This document shows positions 11,906 through 24,500 of a DNA stretch of 64,000 bases, one piece after another. The stretch comes from Agaricus subrufescens (lineage: Eukaryota; Basidiomycota; Agaricomycetes; Agaricales; Agaricaceae). The notes beneath the pieces are model-generated. The model was not told the origin of the DNA. It ran no database searches and was given only the letters and a program-made list of their open reading frames with translations. Position 1 is the first letter of the stretch; every line of letters begins with the position of its first letter. The stretch covers positions 744,001 through 808,000 of the forward strand of contig CM057060.1 of NCBI GenBank assembly GCA_029945375.1, in the 5' to 3' direction. Made by a program: the position numbers and the translations under genes.

Positions 11906-14214
11906 CATTCAACAAGCTTCCTTTCTTCTTCAAAGAACCGTATTTTCTCAAGGGGAACTATCTGACAGCCCCGAAATGAGGTGAGTGAACGAGTGAGTCA
12001 GCAATGCATGGCACACGCACCTCTGTTTTCTTCCACCATTTCCAACCAAAATAAAGTATGGGAGCGATCACCAATATACCATATGAAAAAATGAATGTCA
12101 CTGTGTTCCAATGGCCTTTCAAGAAGAGGGTATACTGGTACACAAACACAATAAGGAGAAGTGCCACGCATGAATAGTATCTGCATCCAGTGCTGTTTAG
12201 ATGAGGAGGGCGATAATCATACAATGTACTCACGCAGAGAATGGTTGGAGGTAAGTACAATATGGCAGTTCCGTTCTGGGTATTCCTTGAAGTTTCATAG
12301 CCTGAATTGAGGAGTAAGAAATCGCAAGCCTAACCCAAAGCAATTTATATCTCACTTTATAAAATCGTATATATGCAAGAGAAATAAATGCTCGAGCCAA
12401 GATTCCGGCAGAAGACAGTAAGTTAAGGAGCCTAATGGTGAAGGTCAAAAACCTTATGTATGGGACAATAAAGGGCACTCACCAGTTGAGCACTAGAGTT
12501 CCCCTTTCTGATACCTGCATGAAGGCTTCGGTTTATGAGAGATTAGTGGATATATTGGCACGAAACAAGCCTCACCAAGTAAAGAGAACAGGACCATGAT
12601 TATGACGCTATATATTGGCACTCCTCTCTTAGTGCACTTCGCCAATATTTTAGGAGCCTTCCCTTCAAGAGCGAGGCCAAAGAGGATTCTACTTCCAATG
12701 TAGAAATAGGTATTTCCAGCCGAGAAGACAGAGGAGAGCACGAGGGCATTTACAATATGTGGTAGCACCTTAATCTTCAGTCGTCCCATTGCCATCACGA
12801 AGGGAGATGCACCAACTCCGGGCTTCGGATTGATAACAGATTCGACCAAGTTAGGGTCATTATAGGGTATCAGCGTACCAACACAGATGGCACCAAGGAT
12901 GAAAAATATAGCAAGACGATGTACTGTAGTGCTGAATGCTCTGGGCATCGTTTTGCGTGGGTCCTCTGCTTCTCCTGCAGCGATGGCAACATAATCTGGG
13001 CCTAAAAACACCTTTCGTCAGTTATCCACGAAAGGTCAAACAGCTTGTCGAATTTACGACGTACCAACAATGATCAACGCCGCTTGGATCAAACAGGCCG
13101 CGAAACCATGGAAATGTCCCACAGGACCTGTGCCGATATATTCCGCAAAGGGAGCTCCAGGCACGCTATCAGCTAGAACGAAATGAGAGACGGGAAGGGA
13201 TGAACATGTATCGTCTTACAGCTCCAATAACGAAATCCAAATTTATCGTGTAGAGGATTAACGCCGACCATCACGAAAAAGGTGAATGCTATGAGACCAA
13301 TCATCAAGATTACTTTCCCCATAGATAGCCAGAACTCAGATTCTATAGTTCAATGCATGAGCCAGTCAGAGCATGAGGTGGACATGATGTACTTACCCCC
13401 ATAGAATCGAACAGCAAAGAAGTTGAGAAAGCTAGTACAAAAGGTCAGATAAGGGAATAGATGACGGTGAAAACTTACATATAAAGGACTATAAGAGCAG
13501 CACTCATTGCTGCGACCGGTATCTTATCTGTCCAATAACGGAGGATCAGGTTGAATGCGACAATCTCGAATGGTAGTGCTGTTGCCTGGGTGAGGAAATA
13601 GATCCACCCAGTACAGAAACCAAGAGCAGGGTCGACAAAATGATCTATAAAGCGTATCTAAAAACAAGGGAGAGACGATTAGCATCATTTTGGAGGAAGC
13701 CTTGCTCGACATACAAAAGGAGAAGAAATGGGCATCCAAACCACCATTTCCGCTAGATGTACGAAGATGAGATAGCGTGGTGGCTTCAAGGCTTCAAAAT
13801 ATCGTACCTAGGCAATTGTTAAATGCGAGTATAACTGTGCACCATAAGACAAATGCAATCAGCAAGTTCGCAGGCCCTCCCTGAGTCAGTGGCGTTCCGA
13901 TCTGCACGAACAAGAGCGTGCCAATCGTTCCTAGTAGCGAAGGTTAGTTCAATCAACATTAAAATGCGCGAGGTAACGCACCTCCGATAGCCAAGAGAGA
14001 TATATGCCGGCTCTTTGTTGTAATAAGTATCATCCCCTTGGTTGAATCAGGTTCAAGATACCTTTAAGGTTCTTTGCGTCTCGTCAACGAGCCCTGCGTT
14101 GTCGTAGGTAAAAGAACGAGAGGGTCCAGCGCTATGAACGCTATGAATGCTGTGTGTGCTACTCCCACTGCTCTTAAGATATTTTGGATCGTCGTCTTGT
14201 AAAATTTCCCGCAT
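11906..14214 (-). CDS. Amino-acid permease (AAT/YAT family), copy 2
   Basis: A tandem paralogue of copy 1 in the same orientation. The soluble N-terminus is Ser/His-rich (SSGSSTHSIHSVHSAG), then SRHISLLAIGGTIGTLLFVQ opens the first membrane segment. GPDYVAIAAGEAEDPRKTMP and GRLKIKVLPHIVNALVLSSV match copy 1 at the same places. The C-terminal exon, after a GT-AG intron, reads IVPLEKIRFFEEERKLVE and ends at 11906, again like the tail of copy 1. The frame is kept through all introns I traced, so the gene looks intact. The different N-terminal tails suggest different turnover or regulation, which is inference. Confidence 0.9.
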
Positions 14215-17152
14215 CGTCTGGATGTTAATCTTGCGGAATCGTAGAGGCGGAAAGGGGGATAGGAGTGGAAACCCGCATGGTTAAGACTGGTTTATATTTA
14301 ACAATCTGAGCGTCTCGTATAGATCCACATATGGGAATGGTTGACCCGCTCCACTTCCCAGGTAGCGTTCAAAGAGATGAAATGCCACTGAAGTCCGGCC
14401 TGTTTGAGCATTGGCCATCATATCCGCTGCCATAAAAATAGATGAAGTCACCGTTAATCAAGGCCGTGGATGTTCAATCGATGACGTGTTTCTATTTAGA
14501 AAGTGAGAAACCATTCCAATCAGAAAAATGGAGCGCCGCTTGACAACCTCGACGTCAAAAGGCCCCAGGAAATCCAGACAAGTATCAGCCAATACGGGCA
14601 CTAGGCCGGAGCCAAAGCCGGATAATATTTTTAACTAAGCAGAGATGTTATGTGCAGAAGATTTACCCATCTTTATCTGAGTTTCACGTTCATTAGTGGA
14701 TGTCAGCAAATTCAGGTGTCGTTAATTTGACCTCACTTACAAACAAGCAGTGGAGGACTTGAATATCTTGGTGTATTTTTGTCCAATCTGTAGAGCCAGG
14801 TCAAAGAGAAGAAGTTGTAAGGGCAAAACTTCACGAATCCGGCCATAACCTGTAGCCGTAGGCATAATCCAGGGATCCCATGTCAAACCGCTGATAGTAA
14901 GATCTATGCAGAATGTCGTAGAGAAACCATTCCACGCGGTTAGAATCTCTAGATGAATTTGCTGTCACAGGCACGGCAAAATTAACAGCCATCGGCGCCG
15001 ACGCTACCTCTCACTAGAAATATACCAGGGCTCTGAGCACTCAAGAAACATTGACCACCAAATAAGAACTACCGACTTATATATGACTACTTGAGTACTC
15101 AGTTTAGTGACCTAGGCTCCCGGGGCTACAATGCTGGAAAACACGGTGAGCGACATCCACGGCCTTATGCTGGGAGAAATGATCCTGACAAGAAAATTGT
15201 TGTTCGGTCGGGACCAGTCCAACGCTTGAAACCGAACCCTAAGCGAATAGCTGAAGAACAGAATATTGCCAAGAGTATTCAGGAATCGAGATGGTAGGCT
15301 CACTGAGTATGACAGGACCTTCAACGCACTTAGCGATCACTCTCTTTTCTTCTCCTTGTTGATTTTTTAGGCTGAGATCGAGAACTTCAGAATACTAGGA
15401 GCGAACATTAGATCGGCCAAGCTCTCCGGTGGGCCTTACCAACGACGGTCTTCCGTAATTGAAATTGATGGAGTGGAAAAGAATTGTCAAATGCACAAGA
15501 GAGTGGAGCCCCACTTTAGTCAATCAAATGACAAACTGGGATATCTTGAGGTCATAAGCTTGGCAGTAATAGAATTCATACCATGTCTCCACAAGAAAGG
15601 ATCAGAATCCCACGGCATCTGGCCGATTGGTCCATTCCTTATTCCCACAAGCCGAAGGCCAGGCCATCGAGTCTCCGACCTCACGGCCAACGAATTTGGC
15701 TGAAGGCGGAGTTAAGTATTCGAGGACGATGGGGGAGATATTCCGAGAGGCAGCCTGACCTGGGAAGCCAAATTTGAATGGTTTTGTCCCCCAACAGAGG
15801 CCTAAGTGGCCTAGAGTCTTCACTTCATCTTATTGAAGCACAAGTCCCCTGAGTAACTGCCGGTTTTCAAATTCTAAAGTATCAATACTTATATGATCGC
15901 CACGGACGACACTCAATAAAAGTTTCATCATGCCGCGTTGAAATTGCACTCCCCATGACTTTCCCATGAAAGTCGTGAGAGCCACCTAGACAGAACTTAA
16001 TCACCGATCCCGAAAAGAAAAGAAAAAAACTGACCATATAACCCGAAGGATGCGAGAATTTGAGCCATAATTAAACTTGCAGGAACGAAAAGTCCCTGGA
16101 TGGGCCATGTGTCGAATTAGCCGGCACCGTAGTAAATGCAAAGTAAATAACTATTCTTAGAATGCTACTCGGGAGCGTTCATGGCAGGTTCATGGTGTAC
16201 CTTAGCGTCCTATTTTCACTATATCTCCTCTATCACTTGCCCCGAACCGGCGCCAAGCCAAGCCGTATAATGAAACGGCGATCGTTCAGTTGGACCAAAT
16301 AGGGGCGGTCCCGGGATAGCAAGTATCAAAAATGATAGAGGTGGCGCAACTGAAGACATAGAAAGTTCGCATATCATGATCAGTAGCGAGATAAAGTGAG
16401 CACATATAGAAAACTATGTATTGCATTTAGATATAGCCCCGGTAGTAACAGGACGGCCTGAGTTCATATATATCGGACCTGTTTACTTTTGAGAAGTACA
16501 GCTCAGGGTAAGTAGCTCTGTAGGTGGCTGGTAATGAATGCTTGATGGTGAGGGTAAGGCCAGTTTAATCGAGAGTAGGCATTGAGTTGATTCCAGATGT
16601 AGCCTGAATAGAGGTTGTACGTTTTGATCTAGAGCAATAGCAGCCTGAAGGGCGAGTGGAACTACACCCACAGCGGTTATGGCAGGAGAAACAAGCTTCA
16701 CAAGTTCCAGCATATTTTTACGTCAACTTCTTTCGCACGTCCTTTCACATTTCACCACAGCAGAAAGCACAATGACTCATTCACGAAAATAAGAGTGCCT
16801 ATAGTAAAAACGACGCGTAGACCTTTACACGACTAGCAAAGCAGTGCCCAGAAAAGGATTAGTAATATATTCCATCCCAGAATAATAACAACGGGTCCAA
16901 TATTTAAAAAAAAGAGAGTAAGAGCACAAAAAAAAAAAGACGAAGATGTCCGCAAAATGCGAAAATAGTTCATTAAATGCGGGGTATCACCAAAATTGCA
17001 ATACAATGACGAAGAAGAAAAGGGTTGTCCTTGAATAAATTTGACAGCGTCCCAATGTTAAAAATGAGAGAAAAGATTTGGAAGACGAACCGACCCGCCA
17101 TATCGCGGTATACCCAAAAGGTTCTCCCAACTAAGTCTTATCCAAACAAAGT
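14215..17152. other. Gene-poor stretch of 2.9 kb
   Basis: This is the longest gap without a recognisable gene. The best frames are 68 residues (+, near 15091, non-ATG start), 73 residues (-, near 15602-15823) and 76 residues (-, 16483-16713, hydrophobic start). None shows a family motif or convincing exon partners. I see no terminal repeats, target-site duplications or transposase/reverse-transcriptase motifs. It may hold long regulatory regions, a decayed gene or an unannotated non-coding RNA. Confidence 0.5.
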
Positions 17153-19886
17153 TCAAAGTAGATCACTTAAATCCCCTCCACCTTCCTCATTCCCTCCAGT
17201 ACTGGAAAGGTTCATAAATCTTGTTATACGTTTCTTCGCCTTGGATGTCTGCACCCACTCCTCTTCTTCATCTTGCTCTCTACATGCTTGCGCTGCGTGC
17301 CCCTCACACATCATCTTCCCGTCAACTTCCCAGTACTCCTTCAATCGTTCCTCGCAGGGAACGGGACCTGGATATTCGCAGGTCATATGTTCTGGATGAT
17401 ATCTTTCACCCGTGTGGGAGAGGGCACAGGGTCCCTCAATAGGTTGTCCGCAACGAGCAGCAGCACATAATGACCGGTTAGCTTCGTGATAGTGGTAAGC
17501 GCATAAAGGTTTGCCGTCAAACACATAGAACGACTTGTCAGGGAAAGGTTTCTGCAAGTATTAATATCAGACTCGATGTATCGTATGCTGTTAAAAATGG
17601 TACTTACGTGGCAGACGTGACAATTGAAACACTCTTTGTGATACTTACCCTTCAATTGACCATCAGATGATGAGACAGCCTGCTTTTCAATTGGCAGCAT
17701 ACAACGGCGGCACTACGACTTCTATCAGACAGAGGGAAAATCCGAAGGAAAATTGGGGCAGACCTTCGGTAGATACATGTTCTTCCAACACGTCTCACAC
17801 AATGCTCCTCCAGTATCAACCCTAATCCACCTCCCATCAACTATTGTCTTCTGACACCGCAAGCAAATCCTCGTCCTCGGCGTTTTTTCATGATGAGGCT
17901 GCGACTTAGACTCGTTCGTGGTCTTTGATCGAGTCGGAAGTTTTGGAGGCTTGTTCTCAGGCGAGTGTAGTACTTGTACGGTATTACTTCGCTGAGGCTG
18001 CCCGCTGTTGTTCAAGCCTGTATGTCCAGAGTTTCTGTCGCGAGCTTTGTTCCCGACACGCGTATCATCCCCTGGGGAACGCTGTTTCGAAGACGACGCG
18101 CTTTGTTTCGCGGTGTCTTCCTTTGACGCGTCCAGAGCAACACCTTCTAGCAAAGTTTCCATTGTGTGTGCCATGGAGCCTTTGCTTAAAGGCCCCATCA
18201 TCAATGGAGCTATGCTAGTAGCTCTCGAGTAGGTGCTCCTGCTGTCGTCGCTGCTGTCACTGTCACTTCTCGGACGCCCCGAGCTAAATAGTGACATCCC
18301 CCCAACTTTTGCGGATCTACCAGGAGAGGTTGGCGGACTACGTAAAACCTTGGCAATAGTATCATTCTTCTCGAGGCCACTAGCCGAGGAATATAACGAA
18401 GCCGCTGATTGACGCGACGGTGAAAAATGTACACGATTGGTTTTGGTCGCAGTAGATTCAGAACGAATGATGGCCTTCGGGGCACGACTTGACGGCGTGT
18501 GAGTCGCATCATCTTCATCATCAGTCGAATCGGCGTAGGCTAGTCCACATTCAGAATCAGAATCCGAGACGGGAGCTAGCGGCTGCTCTGTCTTTCCATT
18601 CAAAGCTGTATTGGTCATTTGAGGCAATAATGGCCCATCGTTAGGATAGGTAGACTGGGTCGTGCTCTCGTAAGGATTTTGTAAGAGCTCGCGAGGAGGC
18701 GATTTCGTCTGTTCGAACGAAAACAGTGATTCTGGACTAGTGCTGAGAGCGGCCTGATTTCGATATTTTCCAAGGAAAGGTATGCGGTCTAACGGAGATA
18801 GACCGAAACCATTTGCAAACTCTTCAGTGGGAGATTTTTGTATATTGGTGAAATTCGGTGATGGAGATTGCCGCGGGGGAAGGGCCGGGTGTGGTAGCCT
18901 CAACAGCGCCTCGGGAACGAAATCAGTTTGAGGGTTGGGAGAATGAGGGTCAGGGGAGTGAGACGAATAGCCAGAACCAGCTGAGAGAGGCGGGGTATCA
19001 GGGGCTGTATTGGAGTTTGTATTTGAGTTCTCGGACGCTTGGCAGGGGAAGAAAGCTTACATCGGACGGGTACACTCATATCGAGGAACCTCGGTAGATT
19101 GGGCCGCTTATCCATCGGATGTCCTGGGGGAGCGACGAACATTGCTGCTCGTGCAGCAGCGGCAAACCCTCGCCGACCGACTCCCGCCATTCCTGCCACT
19201 CCACCACTTTTTGTGTCGATATCCTTCTCGACAGCAGGTGAGAAAGAGACGACGGGTTCTCTCATCGGTACGGAAGGTAGAGGACCAAGAGGAGGGGTGA
19301 GTGGAGATTGCATCATAGGATGGGGGTTAGCCAGGGACATAGGATGTTGGAAAGAAGCGTTTGAGGCTGCGCGTGTTCGATTATCACTTGGTCGGGAACT
19401 TTCAAAGGCAGGTGGCCTAAGAGAAGTAGCAGTTGGAGGTCGAAAATCTTGAGGTTGGCGTAACGGCGTCGCGGTATCATTTCTCGCCAGCGGACTTGAC
19501 CTTGGATTAGCGGATGGTCCATTAAACGCAGTATGTGCGGGTGGTCTGTCGTTGAGGGGTGAAGCTACGCGTTCGTGAGGTGTAGGGTAGCGAACAGGAG
19601 GGGTGCCATATCTCTGAGTCGGTTGAGCGGGTGAAGCGATACGAGCGGGATGGGGTCGACCCAGGGATGAAGATGCGGACTGGGGAGGACATATATGATC
19701 CCCGAGTTCAGCAAGAGGCACAGGCAGATTACAGTTTGAACATTTGACGGTGGGAAGGACTTGCGAGATCCTTGCAGGCTGGCTAGACGAGGGAGCGAGA
19801 AGGGAGGCCATCAGGGCAGAAGGAAGACTTGTGGGCAATTTGAACCGCTCGGCGTAAGGGAGTGCAGGGTCAATGAACGACGACAA
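17153..19886 (-). CDS. LIM-domain protein (paxillin-like)
   Basis: An 848-residue protein. Residues 1-650 are Ser/Pro-rich and likely disordered, apart from a short Cys/His motif near residue 50 (KCSNCNLPVPLAELGDHIC). The C-terminus has LIM zinc fingers: CLRCQKTIVDGRW...CETCW, CRRCMLPIE...CFNCHVCHKPF, and an AARCGQPIEG segment. This layout resembles fungal paxillin-like Pxl1, a scaffold at polarity sites or the septum; that role is inference. Exons on the minus strand are 19886-19061, 18980-17764, 17712-17608 and 17551-17153. What looks like a frameshift near 19 kb is a normal GT-AG intron. Acidic C-terminal tail. Confidence 0.88.
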
Positions 19887-20549
19887 TGACGAATTAGGTG
19901 GAAACTAGCGTACTCCCAACCAGGGAAGATGAAAGCATGAGGAGAAACACGAATAAGCGCCTCCTGAGCGGCCCAACACTAACGACCAAACAACTCCTCG
20001 TCCTGTTGCCACCTTCAAGTTGTCCACCATCTGTCGCGGCACCCGTCTTGTCCACCGGTTGTCAACTGACTAGCAACTGACCATACAAGCGTTTCGCGAC
20101 GGTCTGTCCTTCCCAAGTCGGACAATGTGCATGTGGCTCTTACGCGACCATTGATAAAAAAACATGTTTTGATTTGATAGCGGCGTGGCTTCGAATTCTA
20201 GTCACTCCACTTCGGTCATGGGTTCGACGTGGCCAAGCAGCTTTCGGGTTTCTCAATTAAAACGGACTGTTCATCTTCGGGACCGCTGTGGTACGGTATT
20301 CCATCGACATTTCCCGATGTTCTTGACTAGTTATGGCGTGTTTTGGCGCTATCCAAAGGTAAAATGAAGACTTAAGGTTTCATGGTCTATTATTAACTCT
20401 GGGGCCACACACGGCAACAATTATAAATACCTCCATCATGAGAGTTGTTCCCACTCAGTCGCGCCAACTTACCATGTCATCAGCCAAGGTTTCTGCATAA
20501 AATCATATAAGAAGTGCACGCATGTTTCTCAGCAAACCCAACCCTGAGA
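19887..20549. promoter_or_regulatory. Divergent intergenic region LIM protein / EthD-like gene
   Basis: 663 bp between divergent starts. A TATAAATA at 20422-20429 lies about 120 bp before the EthD-like start and is a fair TATA-box candidate. A short upstream frame starts at ATG 20438. Nothing else is recognised. Confidence 0.5.
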
Positions 20550-21313
20550 ATGTCCACCACACCCCAAGCCCTCCTCTTCGTATTTGGTCAATGTGAACCC
20601 GATGTATCAACTAAGGACTTCAATGGCAAGCGCCCAATCAAAATAACATTGAACTAACCTGATATAGCTTGTTACCAACAGACTGGTATGATGGTGAACA
20701 TGCACCTGCCAGATTGACAGTTCCCGGTATCACATCCGCAACTAGATACAAGGCCATCGACGCAGAAAAGCCAGATTGGGTGGCTATATACGATCTAGCC
20801 ACGATCGAGACCACCAAAAGTCCTGCATACCTCGGACTACGCGATACGGCATCTGACAACGAGAGGACTCTAGTCCCACGTCTTCCGATTCTTCAACGCC
20901 GCAATTATTCTCTCGTTGCCCACTCAACCAAACCGGGTCTCCCGGAAAACGCTTTACCCGGCAAATACCTCCTTGTGGTTCTCTGGTCAGTTCCGGAAAA
21001 ACTCGACACAGATTTCCATAAATGGTATGACGAAGAACACACGAACGACATTTCAAACGTCCCAGGTTGGTTGAGAGGAAGGCGCTACAAGCTCGTAGAC
21101 GCTGTCGACCTCGTCGAGAGAAAAGGTCCCGAGTCCTCAGGTTGGAATTACCTTGTCATGCATGACTGGGACAACGCAAACTATAAGGAGGCCGCCGAAT
21201 TTATTTCAGCGATCCAGACCAAATGGTCTCAGAGAATCATCACTAGTGTCAATGGGGTTCAAATGAGGCATTTTGAACTCCACAAAAATTTTAAGCCAAA
21301 CTCTGATTCCTGA
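20550..21313 (+). CDS. EthD-like / dimeric alpha-beta barrel protein
   Basis: A 235-residue protein with two repeats of the NDWYDGEHAPARL / HKWYDEEHTNDI type, each followed by an Arg-Tyr pair (ATRYKA, GRRYKL). This is the EthD/dimeric alpha-beta barrel pattern, common and multi-copy in Agaricomycetes, of unsettled function. Exon 1 (20550-20625) joins exon 2 (20682-21313) across an intron with a GC donor (AATG|GCAAGC). That join restores the conserved NDWYD motif; no GT donor nearby keeps both frame and motif. No signal peptide is visible. It converges on the SAC phosphatase gene. Confidence 0.8.
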
Positions 21314-21507
21314 GGCTGGCAGCCCAAGTTATGTACTTGTTTAACAATATGTTGTACACGGTTGACAGCGGCGGGGCACCAGATGCGGGAGATCTCACTC
21401 AGCTTAGCATGATGTGCTGATGGAAGGCGTGTATGGCCGAAGAGAGAACCCATCCAAAGTTCAAATAAATAACTTGTGTCCGATTTGGTTAGCTACGCGG
21501 GCCTCTA

Positions 21508-24500
21508 TCAACCACCAAGCCAGAGTAGTCGCTTGACACCATACTCCATCTTGGCATACATGGTCGTTGACTTCTGAGCATCAGCCACGCTATGATATTC
21601 TATCAGAAAGGATATATCTCCCACATGCTTGAATGCACTTACCTCATCACATCCTCTTCGATAACAAACCGATCTCCAGCTGCTCCTATACTCTCGCAAG
21701 CACAGCGGATCGACTCAACAATCCGATCTACTATTTCTCGACAGCTTGAAGCACCCGCTATCTCTTCCGACGTTTCCGAATAAGGACCACTAGTCGTACC
21801 AGTACCTTGACGGAACCTTGCTGGCTCAATAGGAAGTGCCTTGAATGTAGCGAATGTAGTATCCCCGGTCCCCGAGGGTGTGAAAGAATTACCAAGAAGT
21901 CGTGATATATTCACTCCTCGAGAAGACCCCCATGTTTGTGGTTGAAGAGGTGAAGAAGAGGATGAGGCGGTCGAGGCAGGGTTACCCGATAGCCACAATT
22001 TATTCCGAACACTGTAGCTGCTAGCGCGTGATTCTTGGTTAGAGTTTATCCAGGTAACGATAAACCCGGAATTCTGTTCGGGATCACGACTCGCTTCTTC
22101 GAGGGGTGACAAAATATATGCGCCTAAATTTCTTGATCATAAACGTCTGCAACCAGGGCCAAATATCGTGTTACTGACCTTTACTGATACCTGTGATATC
22201 TCCGAGGGGCACTCTTGTATAGATTTTCACTTTCTCCAGAGTGTAATCGTAGCTCTGGAACCATGTTACTCGAATGAAGAGCTACCTCATATACAACTCA
22301 CCACAATGTAGAGAGCTTTCATAGTCTGTATGAATAAAGTCGTGTGAGCATATAACCTCCCATAACAAAGCGGTATCTCGAACCAGAAGTAGGACTTTCT
22401 CTTCAAACTTTGAGCCAAGTTTGACACTCAACTCCTCGGGCGCAAAAAGGGTCCATCCCGATAACAGTCCTTCATTTTCAGGAAGAACACGAGCGACCGA
22501 AGTTGCTATTGCCTCCGTCCGAATTTTCGAGAGCCTGATGAGGTCTCGTGGATCCGAAGACTGGAGTTTCAGCAAAAACTCTGAAAACACAGAAATGGTC
22601 CGATTTCCCAGCATAAAGTCAATAACCGCCTGACAGAACCAATCGCTGAAAGTAGATGTATACATTCTGGAAGCATCAAATGAGCGCTCAGCGCTCAACG
22701 AAGGCCGATGTCCGCGAGATTGGTCCCTACCTTGCTAGAGAATTCACCCCATCGTTAAGAAGTCCGCTCAAATCACGCTTTCCCGTTCTGTATCAGTGTC
22801 GATGAGTACGTTTTTCTTTATTAAGACTGTCACAAGTCCAAACCTGGTAAAGTCACCCTAAGTGGTTAAATAAAGATTTAGGCACCAAACGTATATGATT
22901 GGTAGATCATTGACCGAACCTTCAGAGCAGATGTGCCAGCGCTATATATAGCCAAATTAACGCGAACGATCAAATAGAATACCAGCCACTCACTATGCAC
23001 GACTTATGGCATCGCCGTTATTCGCCCAAACTGGACTCAACAGTCGATATGCCATCTCATACGGAAAACCGGACCACTTACCGTCATTAAATACCATATC
23101 AATATCAGGTCGTTTTGTCGTTATGGTGGGGTTCAATAAGGCGAGGGCACCTAATTGGCGGTTCATGATATGGCGCGCAAATGCTGACTGCGATCAAAAT
23201 TTGAGGTTTCAAACAATCGGAAAATAATTAGATCATGCTTACCTGAACTACATTAGTTCTATCGAGGCAATCTATGCAGTTAACGCGGTAAACGCCTTTC
23301 TGCTGCGATAGGACCGTGTCATCACACGTCCACAGAAATCTGGGGTAAGATCGTTAGATCAACCCTGGTAAGAAAAGGGGAATTTCCACTACTTGCCCTT
23401 GTCCCTCAAAAACTCGTTCCAGTACATCGGTGAGTTTAGAGATGTTCTCGTATCTAGGTCGGAGATTAGTGCTAAGCGCGAGGAGGAAGTCTTGCGACCT
23501 ACTTCATTCCTTTAGTTTCTGCGTGGAAATCATACTCATGGTATCTGTATATGGTATTTTTGAATATGGATAATATGCACTAAACCGGTCTGACTTACTG
23601 AACATCCTCGAGGCCAGCCTCCTTGATGTAGCTGCGGTACGCCTGTGTTATTGCCCCTTCCTTATTGTGTTGCTCCGCCAAGTTAACAATTGCCTAGAAA
23701 AATTTACACGAGAAACTATATGAGCGGAATGAAAGGAACATACATGCGGTCCGTATATCGGTATCGTCTTCTCAAAATGGCGCCGCAACGCATCGAGATT
23801 TTGTTCATGCGTACGGTCAGAAGCAAGAACCGGTGGTGGTTTCAAACTGTATCCACTTTGCGTCCAAAAGAGTGGTACTATACAAAATCATTCAGATACC
23901 AACAGCCACGCTTTGATTGACTATTCTTCCACTCACTCGAACCCCGTATCTGAACATGACTAAAGACATTCTCTTTGCCTTCTCGCTAGATGTAAAGAAA
24001 AACACATCATTCAATCACTGAACTGTCGATCAAGTGTATAAGAAGGTACCTCTAGCCGCATGACTGTTTCCGTTTCAACGAAATTAGCGACATTCGCTTC
24101 TTCATCTATTCCTCGCCGTTGATACCGCAGACCAGCCCTGTCCCTCGAGCGGCGCGAAATGATCACGTAGTCCACCTGACATTCTTCATTCCCACCAAGT
24201 TCACTTGAGACCACAACTTGCGTATTCTGAAAATAACCCTGCATAACAGGCAATACATATGAATGGAGCTAAAGAAATCGCCTCAGTCCCTGACGAATAA
24301 GAAAATAAGGCAACTATACCCCAGCATCAATAAAGTGCTTTGACATCCACTCGTTCCACCAAAATTGCTTGTCTACTCGTCGCCACAGGGGTAGCGCCGG
24401 ATATGCTTCTGCGATCGTAGATGAGTTGACGCTAGAACTCGCCTCAGATGAGGGTAGCGCGCCAAGACCCGCAAGCAATTCGTGCTGCTTGTGAGATCTT

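Noticed and set aside
16483..16713. 76-residue minus frame, possible small secreted protein
   Set aside because: Weak signal-like start only; no cysteine pattern, no CaaX end and no exon partners.
14215..17152. Transposon in the gene-poor stretch
   Set aside because: No terminal repeats, target duplications or transposase/reverse-transcriptase motifs were seen.
18981..19060. Apparent frameshift in the LIM-domain gene
   Set aside because: A GT-AG intron with good borders joins the two frames and keeps sensible sequence on both sides.
20185..20230. tRNA-like TTCGAAT/TTCGAC words
   Set aside because: No acceptor stem or D-arm can be paired around them.
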